From Akkermansia sp. (GTDB lineage Bacteria > Verrucomicrobiota > Verrucomicrobiia > Verrucomicrobiales > Akkermansiaceae): a stretch of 64,000 nucleotides of DNA. The position numbers and the translations under genes were made by a program. Below are positions 50,898 to 59,968 of this stretch, in pieces. The notes under the pieces are model-generated. The model saw only the letters and a list, made by a program, of their open reading frames with translations, did no database searches and was not told where the DNA came from. Where the stretch lies: the NCBI GenBank assembly GCA_017398355.1, contig JAFQGD010000020.1, positions 1 through 64,000 on the forward strand, written 5' to 3'. Every line of letters starts with the position of its first letter. The stretch's first letter is position 1.

Positions 50898-50925
50898 GCG
50901 CCTGCGCTGCTAGAGCAGAGTGAAT

Positions 50926-50998
50926 GTCTGGATCGTCTAGAGGCCTAGGACTCGCGCCTTTCACGCGCGCAACACGGGTTCGAATCCCGTTCCAGATG
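50926..50998 (+). tRNA. tRNA-Glu (anticodon TTC)
   Basis: Acceptor GTCTGGA/TCCAGAT, loop CTTTCAC (anticodon TTC), T arm ACGGG-TTCGAAT-CCCGT, discriminator G. No CCA. Confidence 0.94.
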
Positions 50999-51007
50999 TG
51001 AATACGA

Positions 51008-51035
51008 AGACCTCTCCCGCTGGGAGAGGTCTTTT
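51008..51035 (+). terminator. Terminator of tRNA-Glu
   Basis: Perfect 11-bp stem AGACCTCTCCC/GGGAGAGGTCT, 3-nt loop, then TTT. Confidence 0.88.
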
Positions 51036-51045
51036 GCTATCCTAT

Positions 51046-52458
51046 ATGAATCTCCTCATGATGCCGTCTGCAACAACGCTTTCTGCACCCTCCAGCACCC
51101 CCAAAAAGTGGGTTGATTGGAAGGAATTGCGGGGTTTGTTGGCACTGATGCTTCCTCTATATGTCGCCAATCTTATGCACATAGGCATGGGAGTCATCGA
51201 TACAATCATTGCAGGAGTGGCCGGACCGGTGGAATTGGCCGCTGTGGCGTTGGGAACATCCGTCACAGCCCCTATTATGGTTGCGGTGGGGGCAGTGCTT
51301 ACCATTGTGGGGCCCATGGTATCCCGCATGCGTGGGGCAGGGGCCGAGAACAAAATCGGGTTATTGCTCAACAATGCCAAGGCTCTGGCTTGCGTGCTTA
51401 TGGTGGTAGAAGCGTTGGCACTCTACGCCGGTAGCCTAATTTTTCATTGGGTCACTCCGGATCCCGTATTGGCAGAAAAAGCAGCTTTGTATGTATGGTT
51501 TATGATATTGGGAGTACCTGCCAGCGTTTTATTGAGGGCTCTGCAAGGTAATTTTGAAGGCTATGGGCAAACCCGACCTGCCATGGTGCTGGCTTTTGCC
51601 GGGCTTGCGTTGAATGTACCGCTCAACTACGTATTTGTATTGGGGTATTTTGGTGCACCTGCATTGGGAGGAGCCGGGTGTGGTCTTGCTACGGCCATTA
51701 TTCATTGGATTATTGTATTAGGCTTAGCGCTGTTGATGTTTGCATCCCGCCAGCACCGCCTGCATGCCCTACAAATGTTTGCCAATCGGTGCCCGGATTT
51801 CAGCCTTTGTGGGCGTATTTTCCGGCTGGGGTTGCCACTAGGTATTGCATCACTTTGTGAATTGGGCTTTTTCTGCGTGGTGATGCTTATCATCGCGCCG
51901 TTGGGCGAACTGATGGTGAGCGCACAACAAGTGGCTATCAACGTATCCGGCGTTATCTTTATGTTGCCGCTTAGCTTGGGCGTTGCCGCATCTATACGCG
52001 CTGCATATCATGTGGGCGGAAAACGAAAACAGGCATTTGATGCCATGGTGCGCACGGTATGTGTGCTCACCTTCTTCTTGGTGTTGGCGGTGATGGCTCT
52101 CAGCATCATTTTCCGCAGGGATATCGTTTCCCTCTATACTGATTCAGCCTGCGTTGTCGATTTGGCACAGCATTTGATATTGCTTTGTGCTTTTTACCAA
52201 CTGCCGGATGCCATACAAGCCCTTTTTTCCGGTTTATTGCGTGGTTGTCATGATACTCGCGTGATAACTTTGATTAACTTATCATGCTACTGGCTGGTTG
52301 GGTTCCCCTTGGCTTACCTTCTTGTGCGAACAGACTGGATTGTACCGGCCATGGGACCGGCCGGAGCTTGGGTGAGCTTCATTGTGGCGCTTTCTTTGGC
52401 TGCCATTCTCTTTTTATGTCGCTTCTTGCGGACTCGCCGCAAGTCATTCCCTCATTGA
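51046..52458 (+). CDS. MATE-family efflux transporter, copy 1
   Basis: About 470 residues and twelve membrane helices in two homologous halves. MATE features: LPLYVANLMHIGMGVIDTII in helix 1, GPMVSRMRGAGA, LGLPLGIASLCELGFF at the start of the second half, and YQLPDAIQALFSGLLRGCHD in the C-terminal half. These are Na+ or H+ antiporters of cationic drugs or metabolites (NorM group). The start at 51046 was chosen because the tRNA-Glu terminator lies just upstream; a GTG at 50998 would begin inside the tRNA. Ten nt before its duplicate. Confidence 0.9.
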   Translation: MNLLMMPSATTLSAPSSTPKKWVDWKELRGLLALMLPLYVANLMHIGMGVIDTIIAGVAGPVELAAVALGTSVTAPIMVAVGAVLTIVGPMVSRMRGAGAENKIGLLLNNAKALACVLMVVEALALYAGSLIFHWVTPDPVLAEKAALYVWFMILGVPASVLLRALQGNFEGYGQTRPAMVLAFAGLALNVPLNYVFVLGYFGAPALGGAGCGLATAIIHWIIVLGLALLMFASRQHRLHALQMFANRCPDFSLCGRIFRLGLPLGIASLCELGFFCVVMLIIAPLGELMVSAQQVAINVSGVIFMLPLSLGVAASIRAAYHVGGKRKQAFDAMVRTVCVLTFFLVLAVMALSIIFRRDIVSLYTDSACVVDLAQHLILLCAFYQLPDAIQALFSGLLRGCHDTRVITLINLSCYWLVGFPLAYLLVRTDWIVPAMGPAGAWVSFIVALSLAAILFLCRFLRTRRKSFPH

Positions 52459-52467
52459 TACGCTACC

Positions 52468-53844
52468 ATGAAAGAATCTGCTTGGAAAATACTATTTCGT
52501 CCCGATGAATGGGTGAAGCTCATTTGCCTCACCCTTCCTCTTTATATTGCAAATCTGACTCGTATAGGTATGGCGGTGACAGATACCATTGTGGCGGGCA
52601 AAGCCGGCCTCACAGATTTGGCAGCGGTGTCGTTGGCTGTGGCAGTTATCGCTCCTATCATGATGTCTGTGGGTGCCATCGTTACCATTGTGAGCCCTAT
52701 GGTGGCACGTCTGCGTGGCGCGAAGAAAGAGAACCGGGTAGGCGTGTTGCTCAACAATGCTAAGAGCCTTTCCATACGGCTTATGTTGGTGGAATTGGTG
52801 TTGCTTTTGCTTGCCGGTGTTATTTTTGGTTTAGTATCGGAAGATGCAGAGATGGTAAGCATAGCTCGCATGTACCTCTACCTCGTCATATTAAATGTAC
52901 CCGCCAGTATTTTACAGCGTGTGGTCTTGGGATGTTTTGAGGGATATCGTCGTACATGGCCCGGCATGGTAGTATTTGTAACGGCACTTCTTCTTAATAT
53001 CCCACTCAACTATCTGTTTGTGATGGGGTGGGGGCCAATGCCGGCTATGGGTGGGGCAGGGTGTGGCCTTGCTACAACCTGTATTCATTGGTTCATCTTT
53101 CTCTCATTGTTGGGTATCTTGTATGCTTTGCCGGAACACCGCCACCATGCACGCTGTTTCATTTGCCTTCGCCGTATACATCTGGCCACGATGCGCCAAA
53201 TCTTCCGCTTGGGGTGCCCGCTGGGAATCGCTACCCTTTGCGAAATGGGCTTCTTCTGTGTAGTGATGCTTATCATCGCTCCTTTGGGTAAAGCTGCCAT
53301 CGGCGCCCAACAAATAGCCATGAATATCTCACGGTTGTTGTTCACGCTTCCTCTCAGTTTGGGGGTGGCTGTCTCCATCCGCGCTGCTTATTTTGTGGGG
53401 GCGGCCCGCAAAGCGCGCTTCGATGCTCTCATTCTCACCTCATCCAGCATGACGCTGATTGCCGTGGGGCTGCTCGTGCTGATTACTCTCTTTGGGCGCA
53501 TCAGCATTGTCGGGCTGTATACGGATTCTCCGATTGTTGCAGAGACTGCTGCTATGTTGCTCATCCTTTGCGCTCTCTACCAGCTTCCCGATGCCGCGCA
53601 AGCAATTGCTGCCGGTTTTCTGCGTGGCTGCCATGATACGCGCGTCATCACATGGGTTAATATCTCTTGCTATTGGTTGGTCGGTTTGCCCTTGGCGTGG
53701 ATTTTGATTCGCACAGATTGGGTTTCTGCCGGAATGGGGGCTGCAGGTGCCTGGGTGAGTTTTATCATTACACTGACTTTGGCTGCTATTTTGCTCTCGT
53801 GGCGCTGCCTTCGCACCCGAAAAATGCTCTTTCATGCCCATTAA
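52468..53844 (+). CDS. MATE-family efflux transporter, copy 2
   Basis: 458-residue tandem paralogue of copy 1. The same landmarks recur: LPLYIANLTRIGMAVTDTIV, SPMVARLRGAKK, LGCPLGIATLCEMGFFCVVM, and YQLPDAAQAIAAGFLRGCHDTRVIT. Conservation between copies is highest in the pore helices and lower at the ends, so each may have its own substrate range. The gap to copy 1 is 9 nt, so the two are cotranscribed. The ribosomal protein promoter follows 45 nt after the stop. Confidence 0.9.
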   Translation: MKESAWKILFRPDEWVKLICLTLPLYIANLTRIGMAVTDTIVAGKAGLTDLAAVSLAVAVIAPIMMSVGAIVTIVSPMVARLRGAKKENRVGVLLNNAKSLSIRLMLVELVLLLLAGVIFGLVSEDAEMVSIARMYLYLVILNVPASILQRVVLGCFEGYRRTWPGMVVFVTALLLNIPLNYLFVMGWGPMPAMGGAGCGLATTCIHWFIFLSLLGILYALPEHRHHARCFICLRRIHLATMRQIFRLGCPLGIATLCEMGFFCVVMLIIAPLGKAAIGAQQIAMNISRLLFTLPLSLGVAVSIRAAYFVGAARKARFDALILTSSSMTLIAVGLLVLITLFGRISIVGLYTDSPIVAETAAMLLILCALYQLPDAAQAIAAGFLRGCHDTRVITWVNISCYWLVGLPLAWILIRTDWVSAGMGAAGAWVSFIITLTLAAILLSWRCLRTRKMLFHAH

Positions 53845-53888
53845 TTGACTTTTTGGATAAGAAATTTACGTTAAAGGCGAAATTGTGC

Positions 53889-53917
53889 TTGACGTTGGGG
53901 GGCTGACAGTGTAAATT
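53889..53917 (+). promoter_or_regulatory. Promoter of the rplX-secY operon
   Basis: TTGACG (53889-53894), 17 bp, TAAATT (53912-53917). Confidence 0.75.
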
Positions 53918-53975
53918 ATGCGCCCCGCACTACAGGTGTAGTGTGGCTCGAACTCGTAAACAAGTAACACACACG

Positions 53976-54200
53976 ATGAAGACCCACGTGAAGAAAGGTG
54001 ATAATGTAGAAGTTATCGCTGGCAAGAACAAGGGCAAGCGTGGTGTCGTTCTTTCTCTGAACGCCAAGAAGCAGACTGTGATTGTTGAAGGTGCTCGCAC
54101 CATCAAGAAGGCTACCAAGCCCTCCGAGTCTGACCCCGAAGGCGGTATCAAGGAGATTGACGGCCCCATCCACATCTCCAATGTGAAGAAAGTGAGCTAA
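53976..54200 (+). CDS. rplX: 50S ribosomal protein L24
   Basis: KOW-domain protein that starts 50S assembly. From the ATG at 53976 it has 74 residues: [20 protein letters not shown] (KOW motif), then [20 protein letters not shown] and HISNVKKVS. Many bacterial L24 proteins continue about 30 residues further; this one ends right after the HISN strand. A GTG at 53943 in frame would add [11 protein letters not shown]. First gene of the operon, with no rplN before it. Confidence 0.9.
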   Translation: MKTHVKKGDNVEVIAGKNKGKRGVVLSLNAKKQTVIVEGARTIKKATKPSESDPEGGIKEIDGPIHISNVKKVS

Positions 54201-54275
54201 GGGTATCCCCCTGAAACTCCGCGCTTAAGCCATCAATCATCATTATATTAACAACAGAGCTGACCCGCTAAAATT

Positions 54276-54848
54276 ATGAGCACACCATCATTGCTTACAT
54301 ACTATAAGGAGAAGGTCGTTCCGGCCCTCCAGGCGAAGCATCAGTACACCAATGTGCACCAGATTCCCCGTCTTGAAAAGATTGTGGTGACTACGTGCAT
54401 GGGCAAGCACCCCGACCGCAAGCAGGCTGTTGAGGATGCTGTGGCTGAAATCGCCAAAATCACCGGCCAGAAGCCGTCTATGACTTACGCCCGCAAGAGC
54501 GTAGCTAACTTCAAACTCCGCGAGGGTGAAGTCCTCGGCGCCCGTGTGACGCTGCGTTCCACCCGCATGTGGGAGTTCTTGGATCGTTTCATCAACATTA
54601 CCGCCCCCAATATCCGTGACTTCCGTGGTCTGCCCACCAAGTCTTTCGACGGACGCGGTAACTACGCCATCGGTATCCCTGACCAGTCTATTTTCCCCGA
54701 AATTGAGCTGGATCAGATTAAGCGCAATATCGGTTTCGACATCATCTTTGTGACATCTGCTCCCACGGATGAAGAAGGTCGTGACCTGCTTGCCGAACTG
54801 GGAATTCCCTTCCGCAAGCCCAACAAGAAGACTGAAGAAAACGCCTAA
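54276..54848 (+). CDS. rplE: 50S ribosomal protein L5
   Basis: Binds 5S rRNA in the central protuberance. 190 residues with HQIPRLEKIVVTTCMGKHPD, the ITGQKPSMTYARKSVANFKLR-type loop and FDIIFVTSAPTDEEG near the end. Normal length. rpsN (S14) normally follows but is missing; the next gene begins 14 nt later with S8. Confidence 0.96.
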   Translation: MSTPSLLTYYKEKVVPALQAKHQYTNVHQIPRLEKIVVTTCMGKHPDRKQAVEDAVAEIAKITGQKPSMTYARKSVANFKLREGEVLGARVTLRSTRMWEFLDRFINITAPNIRDFRGLPTKSFDGRGNYAIGIPDQSIFPEIELDQIKRNIGFDIIFVTSAPTDEEGRDLLAELGIPFRKPNKKTEENA

Positions 54849-54862
54849 CACCATTTACGACC

Positions 54863-55264
54863 ATGGCAGTATTAAGTGATCCTATCGCAGATTTCCTTAC
54901 CCGCGTCAAGAACGCCGGTAATGCCCGCAACGAGGCATGCTCTGCACCCTATTCCAATATCAAGGCTGAAGTTGCCCGCATCCTCCAGGAGGAAGGCTAC
55001 ATCTGGTCTTTCGAGGTGAAGGGCGAAGGCAAGGACAAGGCTATCTATGTGAAGACCAAGTTCACGCCCGCCGGCAAGCCCGTTATCACGGACGTCAAGC
55101 GCTGCTCCAAACCGGGCCGTCGCCAGTACGTGCATTCCGAAGAGATTCCGACCGTTATGAATGGTTTGGGTATCTCCATTGTGTCCACCTCCTCCGGTAT
55201 GATGACGGGCGCCAAGGCTCGCAAGCTCAAGATCGGTGGCGAGCTCGTCGCGCTCGTTTGGTAA
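54863..55264 (+). CDS. rpsH: 30S ribosomal protein S8
   Basis: Central-domain 16S rRNA binder. 133 residues with DPIADFLTRVKNAG at the start and the C-terminal VSTSSGMMTGAKARKLKIGG. In E. coli S8 is the translational repressor of this operon; whether that holds here is not shown. Confidence 0.96.
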   Translation: MAVLSDPIADFLTRVKNAGNARNEACSAPYSNIKAEVARILQEEGYIWSFEVKGEGKDKAIYVKTKFTPAGKPVITDVKRCSKPGRRQYVHSEEIPTVMNGLGISIVSTSSGMMTGAKARKLKIGGELVALVW

Positions 55265-55293
55265 GTATCAACCCCTAACCTTATTAGAACAAT

Positions 55294-55833
55294 ATGTCTC
55301 GAGTAGGTAAGAAAACTATCGCTATTCCCGCCGGCGTGACCGTCACCATCAATGGTGGCAATGTGACCGTCAAGGGTGGCAAGGGTGAGCTTAGCTGGAC
55401 GATGCCCGAGGGCATCACCGCAGTTGTGGACGGCGCCGTGCTCACCGTGAGCCGCGCTGATGAATCCCGCAAGCTTCGTGCTCTGCATGGCACCAATCGC
55501 TCCCTCCTTGCCAACATGGTAGAGGGTGTTTCCAAAGGCTTCACCAAGGAGCTGGAGATTGTGGGTGTAGGTTTCAAGGCTGCCGTTAAGGGCAAGGCTT
55601 TGGACCTGGCACTGGGCAAGTCCCACCCCATTCTTCACCCCATTCCTGCCGGTGTGACCGTTACGGTGACCGACAACACCAAGGTGAAGGTGGAAGGTAT
55701 CGACAAGCAGATTGTTGGTCAGTTTGCCGCAGAGGTTCGTGGCTACTATCCGCCTGAGCCCTACAAGGGTAAGGGTATTCACTACGTTGGTGAATACATC
55801 CGCCGCAAGGAAGGCAAGAGCGTTGGCAAGTAA
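55294..55833 (+). CDS. rplF: 50S ribosomal protein L6
   Basis: 179 residues, two similar domains. Conserved parts include SRVGKKTIAIPAGVTVT, LELVGVGFKA-type motif (LEIVGVGFKAAVKG), and the final PYKGKGIHYVGEYIRRKEGK. Near the factor-binding site of the 50S. Confidence 0.97.
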   Translation: MSRVGKKTIAIPAGVTVTINGGNVTVKGGKGELSWTMPEGITAVVDGAVLTVSRADESRKLRALHGTNRSLLANMVEGVSKGFTKELEIVGVGFKAAVKGKALDLALGKSHPILHPIPAGVTVTVTDNTKVKVEGIDKQIVGQFAAEVRGYYPPEPYKGKGIHYVGEYIRRKEGKSVGK

Positions 55834-55868
55834 TCATCTCATCAAACCCTTAGAAAGTTTACAAGAAT

Positions 55869-56219
55869 ATGAGCACTATCAATCGCAAAGCCATCCGCAG
55901 CCGTATTCATGCGCGTATCCGCAAGAAGCTCTCCGGTACGCCTGAACGCCCTCGTCTGGCCGTTAATTTCTCCAATCAGCATGTGTATGCACAGATCATC
56001 GATGACACCAAGGGTGTTACTCTTTGCTCTGCTTGCACAAAGAACGTGGACATGAAGAAAGCAAACATGGAATCCGCCGCCAAGGTGGGTACTCTGGTTG
56101 CTGAACGTGCCCTGGCCGCCGGTATCACTGAGGTCGTGTTCGACCGTGGTGGTTTCCTCTATCACGGGAAGGTCAAGTCTTTGGCTGATGCCGCCCGCGA
56201 AGCCGGTCTGAAATTCTAA
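55869..56219 (+). CDS. rplR: 50S ribosomal protein L18
   Basis: 5S rRNA-binding protein, 116 residues. [20 protein letters not shown] near the start, HVYAQIIDD and the C-terminal [20 protein letters not shown] are the family's conserved parts. Confidence 0.97.
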   Translation: MSTINRKAIRSRIHARIRKKLSGTPERPRLAVNFSNQHVYAQIIDDTKGVTLCSACTKNVDMKKANMESAAKVGTLVAERALAAGITEVVFDRGGFLYHGKVKSLADAAREAGLKF

Positions 56220-56238
56220 AGAAGAAAGGTCATAATCA

Positions 56239-56877
56239 ATGAACACAGAAGAAACGAAGGCTCCGGCCGCAGAGACAACGCAGGCTCCTGCCGCTGCACC
56301 GCAGCGCGCTCCTCGCGCTCCTCGTCGTGATGGTGGTCGTGGTTCCCGCGGTCCTCGTCGCGAAGGTGGTCGCCGCAGCGAAGCTCCCGTTGAGGAAGGT
56401 CCTCAGCTGATGGAGAAAGTGGTGTACGTGAATCGTTGCGCCAAGGTGGTCAAGGGTGGTCGCCGCTTCTCCTTCTCCGCTCTCATCGTGGTGGGCGACC
56501 AGAAGGGCAAGGTTGGCTACGGTTTCGGCAAGGCCAACGAAGTATCCGATGCCATTCGCAAGGGTACGGATGCCGCTAAGCGCGCCATGAAGAACGTGGT
56601 GGTGGTCAATGAAACCATCCCCCACGAGACATATAGCGAGTTCGGTGGCGCCAAGATTGTACTTAAGCCCGCAACCCCCGGTACCGGTCTTGTCGCCGGT
56701 GCAAAGGTTCGCTCCGTGCTTGAGGCTGCCGGCGTCAACAACGTCATCGCCAAGTCCCTTGGTTCCGCCAATGCCGCTAACGTGGTGAAGGCTACCATGC
56801 AGGCTATGCTCTCCATGCGCACGGCCGATCAGGTCCTCTCCGCTCGCGGTAAGAAGAAGAAGGACGCTTCCGTCTGA
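56239..56877 (+). CDS. rpsE: 30S ribosomal protein S5 with basic N-terminal extension
   Basis: 212 residues; E. coli S5 has 167. The added N-terminus (about 1-50) is Ala/Pro/Glu and then Arg/Gly-rich ([20 protein letters not shown]). The S5 core starts at [20 protein letters not shown] and has [21 protein letters not shown] and [18 protein letters not shown]. Good ribosome binding site (AGAAAGG). S5 affects decoding accuracy at the mRNA entry side; the extension should reach the solvent side, which is inference. Confidence 0.96.
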   Translation: MNTEETKAPAAETTQAPAAAPQRAPRAPRRDGGRGSRGPRREGGRRSEAPVEEGPQLMEKVVYVNRCAKVVKGGRRFSFSALIVVGDQKGKVGYGFGKANEVSDAIRKGTDAAKRAMKNVVVVNETIPHETYSEFGGAKIVLKPATPGTGLVAGAKVRSVLEAAGVNNVIAKSLGSANAANVVKATMQAMLSMRTADQVLSARGKKKKDASV

Positions 56878-56907
56878 GATTAACCCTTAAAACATAGATT
56901 AAATATC

Positions 56908-57369
56908 ATGTTGACACTTCACACACTTCAGCCCAATCCCGGCGCCAAGCATCGCAAGAAGCGCCTCGGGTGCGGTGAAAGCTCCGGTCTGGGTAAGACT
57001 TGCGGCAAGGGCAACAAGGGCCAGAAGGCTCGCTCCGGCGGCTCCATTCGCCCCGGTTTCGAAGGTGGTCAGATGCCCCTTCATCGCCGTCTGCCCAAGA
57101 AGGGCTTCAACAACGCCCGCTTCCAGTCCAACATCGCTATCATCAACCTGTGCCAGCTTGAGGCTTTCTTTGAAGCCGGCGCAACGGTTACCGAGAACGA
57201 GCTGCGCGCAGCCGGTCTCGTCAAAGGTAGCTGCGATGCCGTTAAGCTTCTGGGCAACGGCACGCTGACCAAGGCACTCAACGTGACGGTAGACTTCGCC
57301 AGCAAGAGCGTTGCTGAGAAGATTGCTGCTGTTGGCGGCACCCTTACGGTGCTGAGCGCCAATGCCTGA
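56908..57369 (+). CDS. rplO: 50S ribosomal protein L15
   Basis: 153 residues. [40 protein letters not shown] and [12 protein letters not shown] are the conserved Gly/Arg-rich start, then the globular end. rpmD (L30), which often lies between S5 and L15, is absent. Confidence 0.96.
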   Translation: MLTLHTLQPNPGAKHRKKRLGCGESSGLGKTCGKGNKGQKARSGGSIRPGFEGGQMPLHRRLPKKGFNNARFQSNIAIINLCQLEAFFEAGATVTENELRAAGLVKGSCDAVKLLGNGTLTKALNVTVDFASKSVAEKIAAVGGTLTVLSANA

Positions 57370-57418
57370 TGACTGATAGCCGCAAGGGCTAAACAGTTAC
57401 ATCAGTAAAAAATCTCGA

Positions 57419-57458
57419 ACACAGAGCCGGGTGGTGCAGTGCCACCCGGCACCTGTGT
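57419..57458 (+). promoter_or_regulatory. Long hairpin in the rplO-secY spacer
   Basis: ACACAG/CTGTGT and GCCGGGTGG/CCACCCGGC nest around a 7-nt loop (about 15 pairs, small internal loop). No T-run follows, so it is more likely an RNA stability or processing element or weak attenuator than a terminator. The whole 236-nt spacer to secY is otherwise without a gene. Confidence 0.55.
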
Positions 57459-57605
57459 GAGAAAAGGGAAGGGGCAAAAAGTCCCTGCGAGCCCCTCCAC
57501 CCCGCGCCTGCTGCGAGCCGAGCAAAAGCACAAGATGCCCCGTGCTCATCGGTCCCGGGCGCACAAGATAACACTGCATACCATTTTCACCCAACAACAG
57601 GTAAC

Positions 57606-59084
57606 ATGATATCCGCATTTGCCAATAGTATGAAGGTGCCGGAACTCCGGAGCCGCATCCTTTTCACACTCGCCATGATTGTCATCGTACGATTGGGCGT
57701 GCATCTGCCCCTTCCCGGTGTAGATGTCCAAGCGCTCTCCGACTACATGGCCAAAGCCAGCCAAGACAGCGATAGCCCCTTGGCAGCACTCGGTGCCATC
57801 CTCACCATTTTCTCCGGTGGCGGTTTGCAACAGTGCGGTATATTTGCATTGGGTATCATGCCATACATTTCCGCCTCCATTATGACCCAGTTGATGGGGG
57901 CTGTGATTCCCTCTTGGCAGAAGATGCTGCGTGAGGAAGGAGGCCGCCAAAAGATGACGCGCTACACGCGCCTTATCGCCATCATCATTGCCATTGTCCA
58001 GGGCTACTTGCTTACGCAGTCTCTGCGCAATCCGGAAATGATAGGTCTTTCCGGTCTGCATGATTTGGTAATGAACCCCGGCTGGGTGTTCACCCTTTCC
58101 ACCATCTTCATCATCGTGACGGGTACCATGTTCCTCATGTGGATTGGTGATCAGATTACCGAGCGCGGTGTGGGTAATGGTGTGTCCCTCATCATCTCCG
58201 TCAACATCATTCACGCTCTCCCCGGTGCATTCTCCATTGCTTGGAAAACCTGTGTGATGGATGGCACAGAAATCAACCCCTTGGGTTCCTTGGGCATGGT
58301 GGCACTCATTGCCTTCATGGTGCTCGTAGTGGCTTTGGTGGTAACCGTGACGCAAGCTCAGCGCCGTATTCCCGTGCAGTATGCTAAGCGTGTGATTGGC
58401 CGAGGCAAGATTGCACAGGGTGGTACTCAATACCTGCCGCTTAAGTTGAACTATTCCGGCGTGATGCCCGTCATTTTTGCAACGGCCATCCTCGCATTGC
58501 CCCAATTGCTCGTGGCTCAGATTTTCTCGGCCGACAGCATGGTGCATTCCGTGGTGGCAGCCTGTCTTTCCGTGAATGACATTTGGTACTATGTCATCTC
58601 TGCTGCGATGATTTACTTCTTCTCCTACTTCTGGGTGGCAACGATGTTCCAGCCCCAGCAGATTTCTGAGGATTTGAAGCGCACAGGTGGCTATATTCCC
58701 GGTGTGCGCCCCGGTCCTCCCACAGCTGCTTTCTTGGATCAGACCATGTCCCGCCTTACCTTTGCCGGTTCGCTGTTCCTGACACTCATATACTTCCTTC
58801 CCTGTTTGCTTTCCGTATGGGGCACGCTCCCCATGGTGGTGACGCAGTTCTTCGGTGGTACATCTCTGCTCATTCTCGTAGGTGTGCTGCTTGATATGAT
58901 GCGCCAGGTGGAAGCAACACTGCTGCAGAAGAATTATGATGGCTTCATGAAGAAAGGGCGCATCCGCGGCAAGTATGGCCACTTGCAGGGTACCGGTGCC
59001 GCTGCTGAAGGCAAGGGCTTGGTCATTCTCTGGATTATCATTGCCATCTTTGTGCTGACAGGTGCCATCATCATGGCCAGCTAA
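57606..59084 (+). CDS. secY: Preprotein translocase subunit SecY
   Basis: Core channel of the Sec translocon. 492 residues, ten membrane helices. RSRILFTLAMIVIVRLGVHL at helix 1, LGIMPYISASIMTQLM (plug and pore region), QITERGVGNGVSLIISVN and the cytoplasmic QAQRRIPVQYAKR are all conserved. A longer extension after the last loop (MKKGRIRGKYGHLQGTG) and a final hydrophobic helix are seen. The partner subunit secG is at the other end of the window. Confidence 0.97.
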   Translation: MISAFANSMKVPELRSRILFTLAMIVIVRLGVHLPLPGVDVQALSDYMAKASQDSDSPLAALGAILTIFSGGGLQQCGIFALGIMPYISASIMTQLMGAVIPSWQKMLREEGGRQKMTRYTRLIAIIIAIVQGYLLTQSLRNPEMIGLSGLHDLVMNPGWVFTLSTIFIIVTGTMFLMWIGDQITERGVGNGVSLIISVNIIHALPGAFSIAWKTCVMDGTEINPLGSLGMVALIAFMVLVVALVVTVTQAQRRIPVQYAKRVIGRGKIAQGGTQYLPLKLNYSGVMPVIFATAILALPQLLVAQIFSADSMVHSVVAACLSVNDIWYYVISAAMIYFFSYFWVATMFQPQQISEDLKRTGGYIPGVRPGPPTAAFLDQTMSRLTFAGSLFLTLIYFLPCLLSVWGTLPMVVTQFFGGTSLLILVGVLLDMMRQVEATLLQKNYDGFMKKGRIRGKYGHLQGTGAAAEGKGLVILWIIIAIFVLTGAIIMAS

Positions 59085-59106
59085 GTAAGGCTTACAATCG
59101 TATTTC

Positions 59107-59148
59107 AGCAACCGCGCCGGTGATGCCGCAGCGCGGTTGCTCTGTCTT
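59107..59148 (+). terminator. Terminator of the rplX-secY operon
   Basis: Perfect 11-bp stem AGCAACCGCGC/GCGCGGTTGCT, 13-nt loop, then CTGTCTTT. It may also serve the converging DUF2752 gene. Confidence 0.8.
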
Positions 59149-59504
59149 TAGAGTGGTCGCAAAACGTCCAACGCCTCAAGGGGGATATTGCGCAATACCG
59201 TATATAGGAGGCTCACACCTATACCCCACCATAGCACGCGGTGGTGAAGCCTGCTATTGCTGATGCAACATAGCGCTGCCAGCCATGCAAACGCTGGCAG
59301 TACAAGAAGATTGGAGCGCAGGGATAGTAGCCACTCCCCATGCAGCATGGCGCGCAGCGCTCGCGTTGTGCCACACCCGGGGCACAGAATGCCTGTATAA
59401 CGGTGAATATGGCATTCCGGTAGCCCTTGTGCCGTCTCCGGCAAAAGAGAGAGGGCTACGCATACGCACAGCCCCCCGCATACCAGTAGAATGAGAGTTT
59501 TCAT
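59148..59504 (-). CDS. DUF2752 membrane protein
   Basis: 118 residues with three hydrophobic segments. The family signature CPGCGTTRALRAMLHGEW (about 42-59) is intact. Role unknown for the family. Twenty nt downstream of the DUF4190-like gene. Confidence 0.85.
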   Translation of the reverse strand: MKTLILLVCGGLCVCVALSLLPETAQGLPECHIHRYTGILCPGCGTTRALRAMLHGEWLLSLRSNLLVLPAFAWLAALCCISNSRLHHRVLWWGIGVSLLYTVLRNIPLEALDVLRPL

Positions 59505-59523
59505 TCAAGATGCCCGCAGGCAC

Positions 59524-59799
59524 TTAATAGGAAAGTGTCTCCAAGAAGGTTGGATCTACTATGTATAACACGAGGTTGGCCAGAATACCGAGTGCTCCAA
59601 TAATCAGCCCAATCAGGGACATAATCCAGCCGCTTGTGTTGGGTTTGTATTTGGTCAGACCAATGATGCCCAAGATGACACCGGCCGGGGCGCAGCAAAG
59701 CACGCCCATTACCAAGGCCCATATGGCCAAGGCATTTGATTCTTGGGGTTGAGAGACTTGGGGAAGGCTTGTTTGGGTGGGGATATCAGGTTCGGACAT
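59524..59799 (-). CDS. DUF4190-like small membrane protein
   Basis: 91 residues. A Pro/Gln/Ser-rich cytosolic start, then two helices with the family pattern: AIWALVMGVLCCAPAGVILG and a second helix after KYKPNTSGWIMSL. A short conserved C-terminus ends FLETLSY. Function unknown. Confidence 0.8.
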   Translation of the reverse strand: MSEPDIPTQTSLPQVSQPQESNALAIWALVMGVLCCAPAGVILGIIGLTKYKPNTSGWIMSLIGLIIGALGILANLVLYIVDPTFLETLSY

Positions 59800-59832
59800 A
59801 TTTAGTGTGATGGGGTGAATCTGTGCATATAG

Positions 59833-59861
59833 ATACTACCAAACGCCCATTTGTTTGTCTA
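59833..59861 (-). promoter_or_regulatory. Promoter of the DUF4190-DUF2752 pair
   Basis: Minus strand: TAGACA (59856-59861), 17 bp, TAGTAT (59833-59838). Confidence 0.55.
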
Positions 59862-59906
59862 GTGTTATTTGCCGGGAAAATTATGAATAAAAGCGGACGA
59901 TTGCAC

Positions 59907-59935
59907 TTGCCATGTCGCAATGCGTGTGATAGAAT
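59907..59935 (+). promoter_or_regulatory. Promoter of the secreted protein gene at 59969
   Basis: TTGCCA (59907-59912), 17 bp, TAGAAT (59930-59935), leader about 26 nt. Confidence 0.72.
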
Positions 59936-59968
59936 GCGCCACCTTAAAACTAACAGTACAAATTCAAG

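Noticed and set aside
50998-51045. GTG start of MATE copy 1 at the last base of tRNA-Glu
   Set aside because: The segment contains the tRNA terminator; internal Met codons precede the first helix.
57546-59111. 521-codon minus-strand frame opposite secY
   Set aside because: Antisense shadow of a gene with unmistakable SecY motifs; its product is His/Gln-rich noise.
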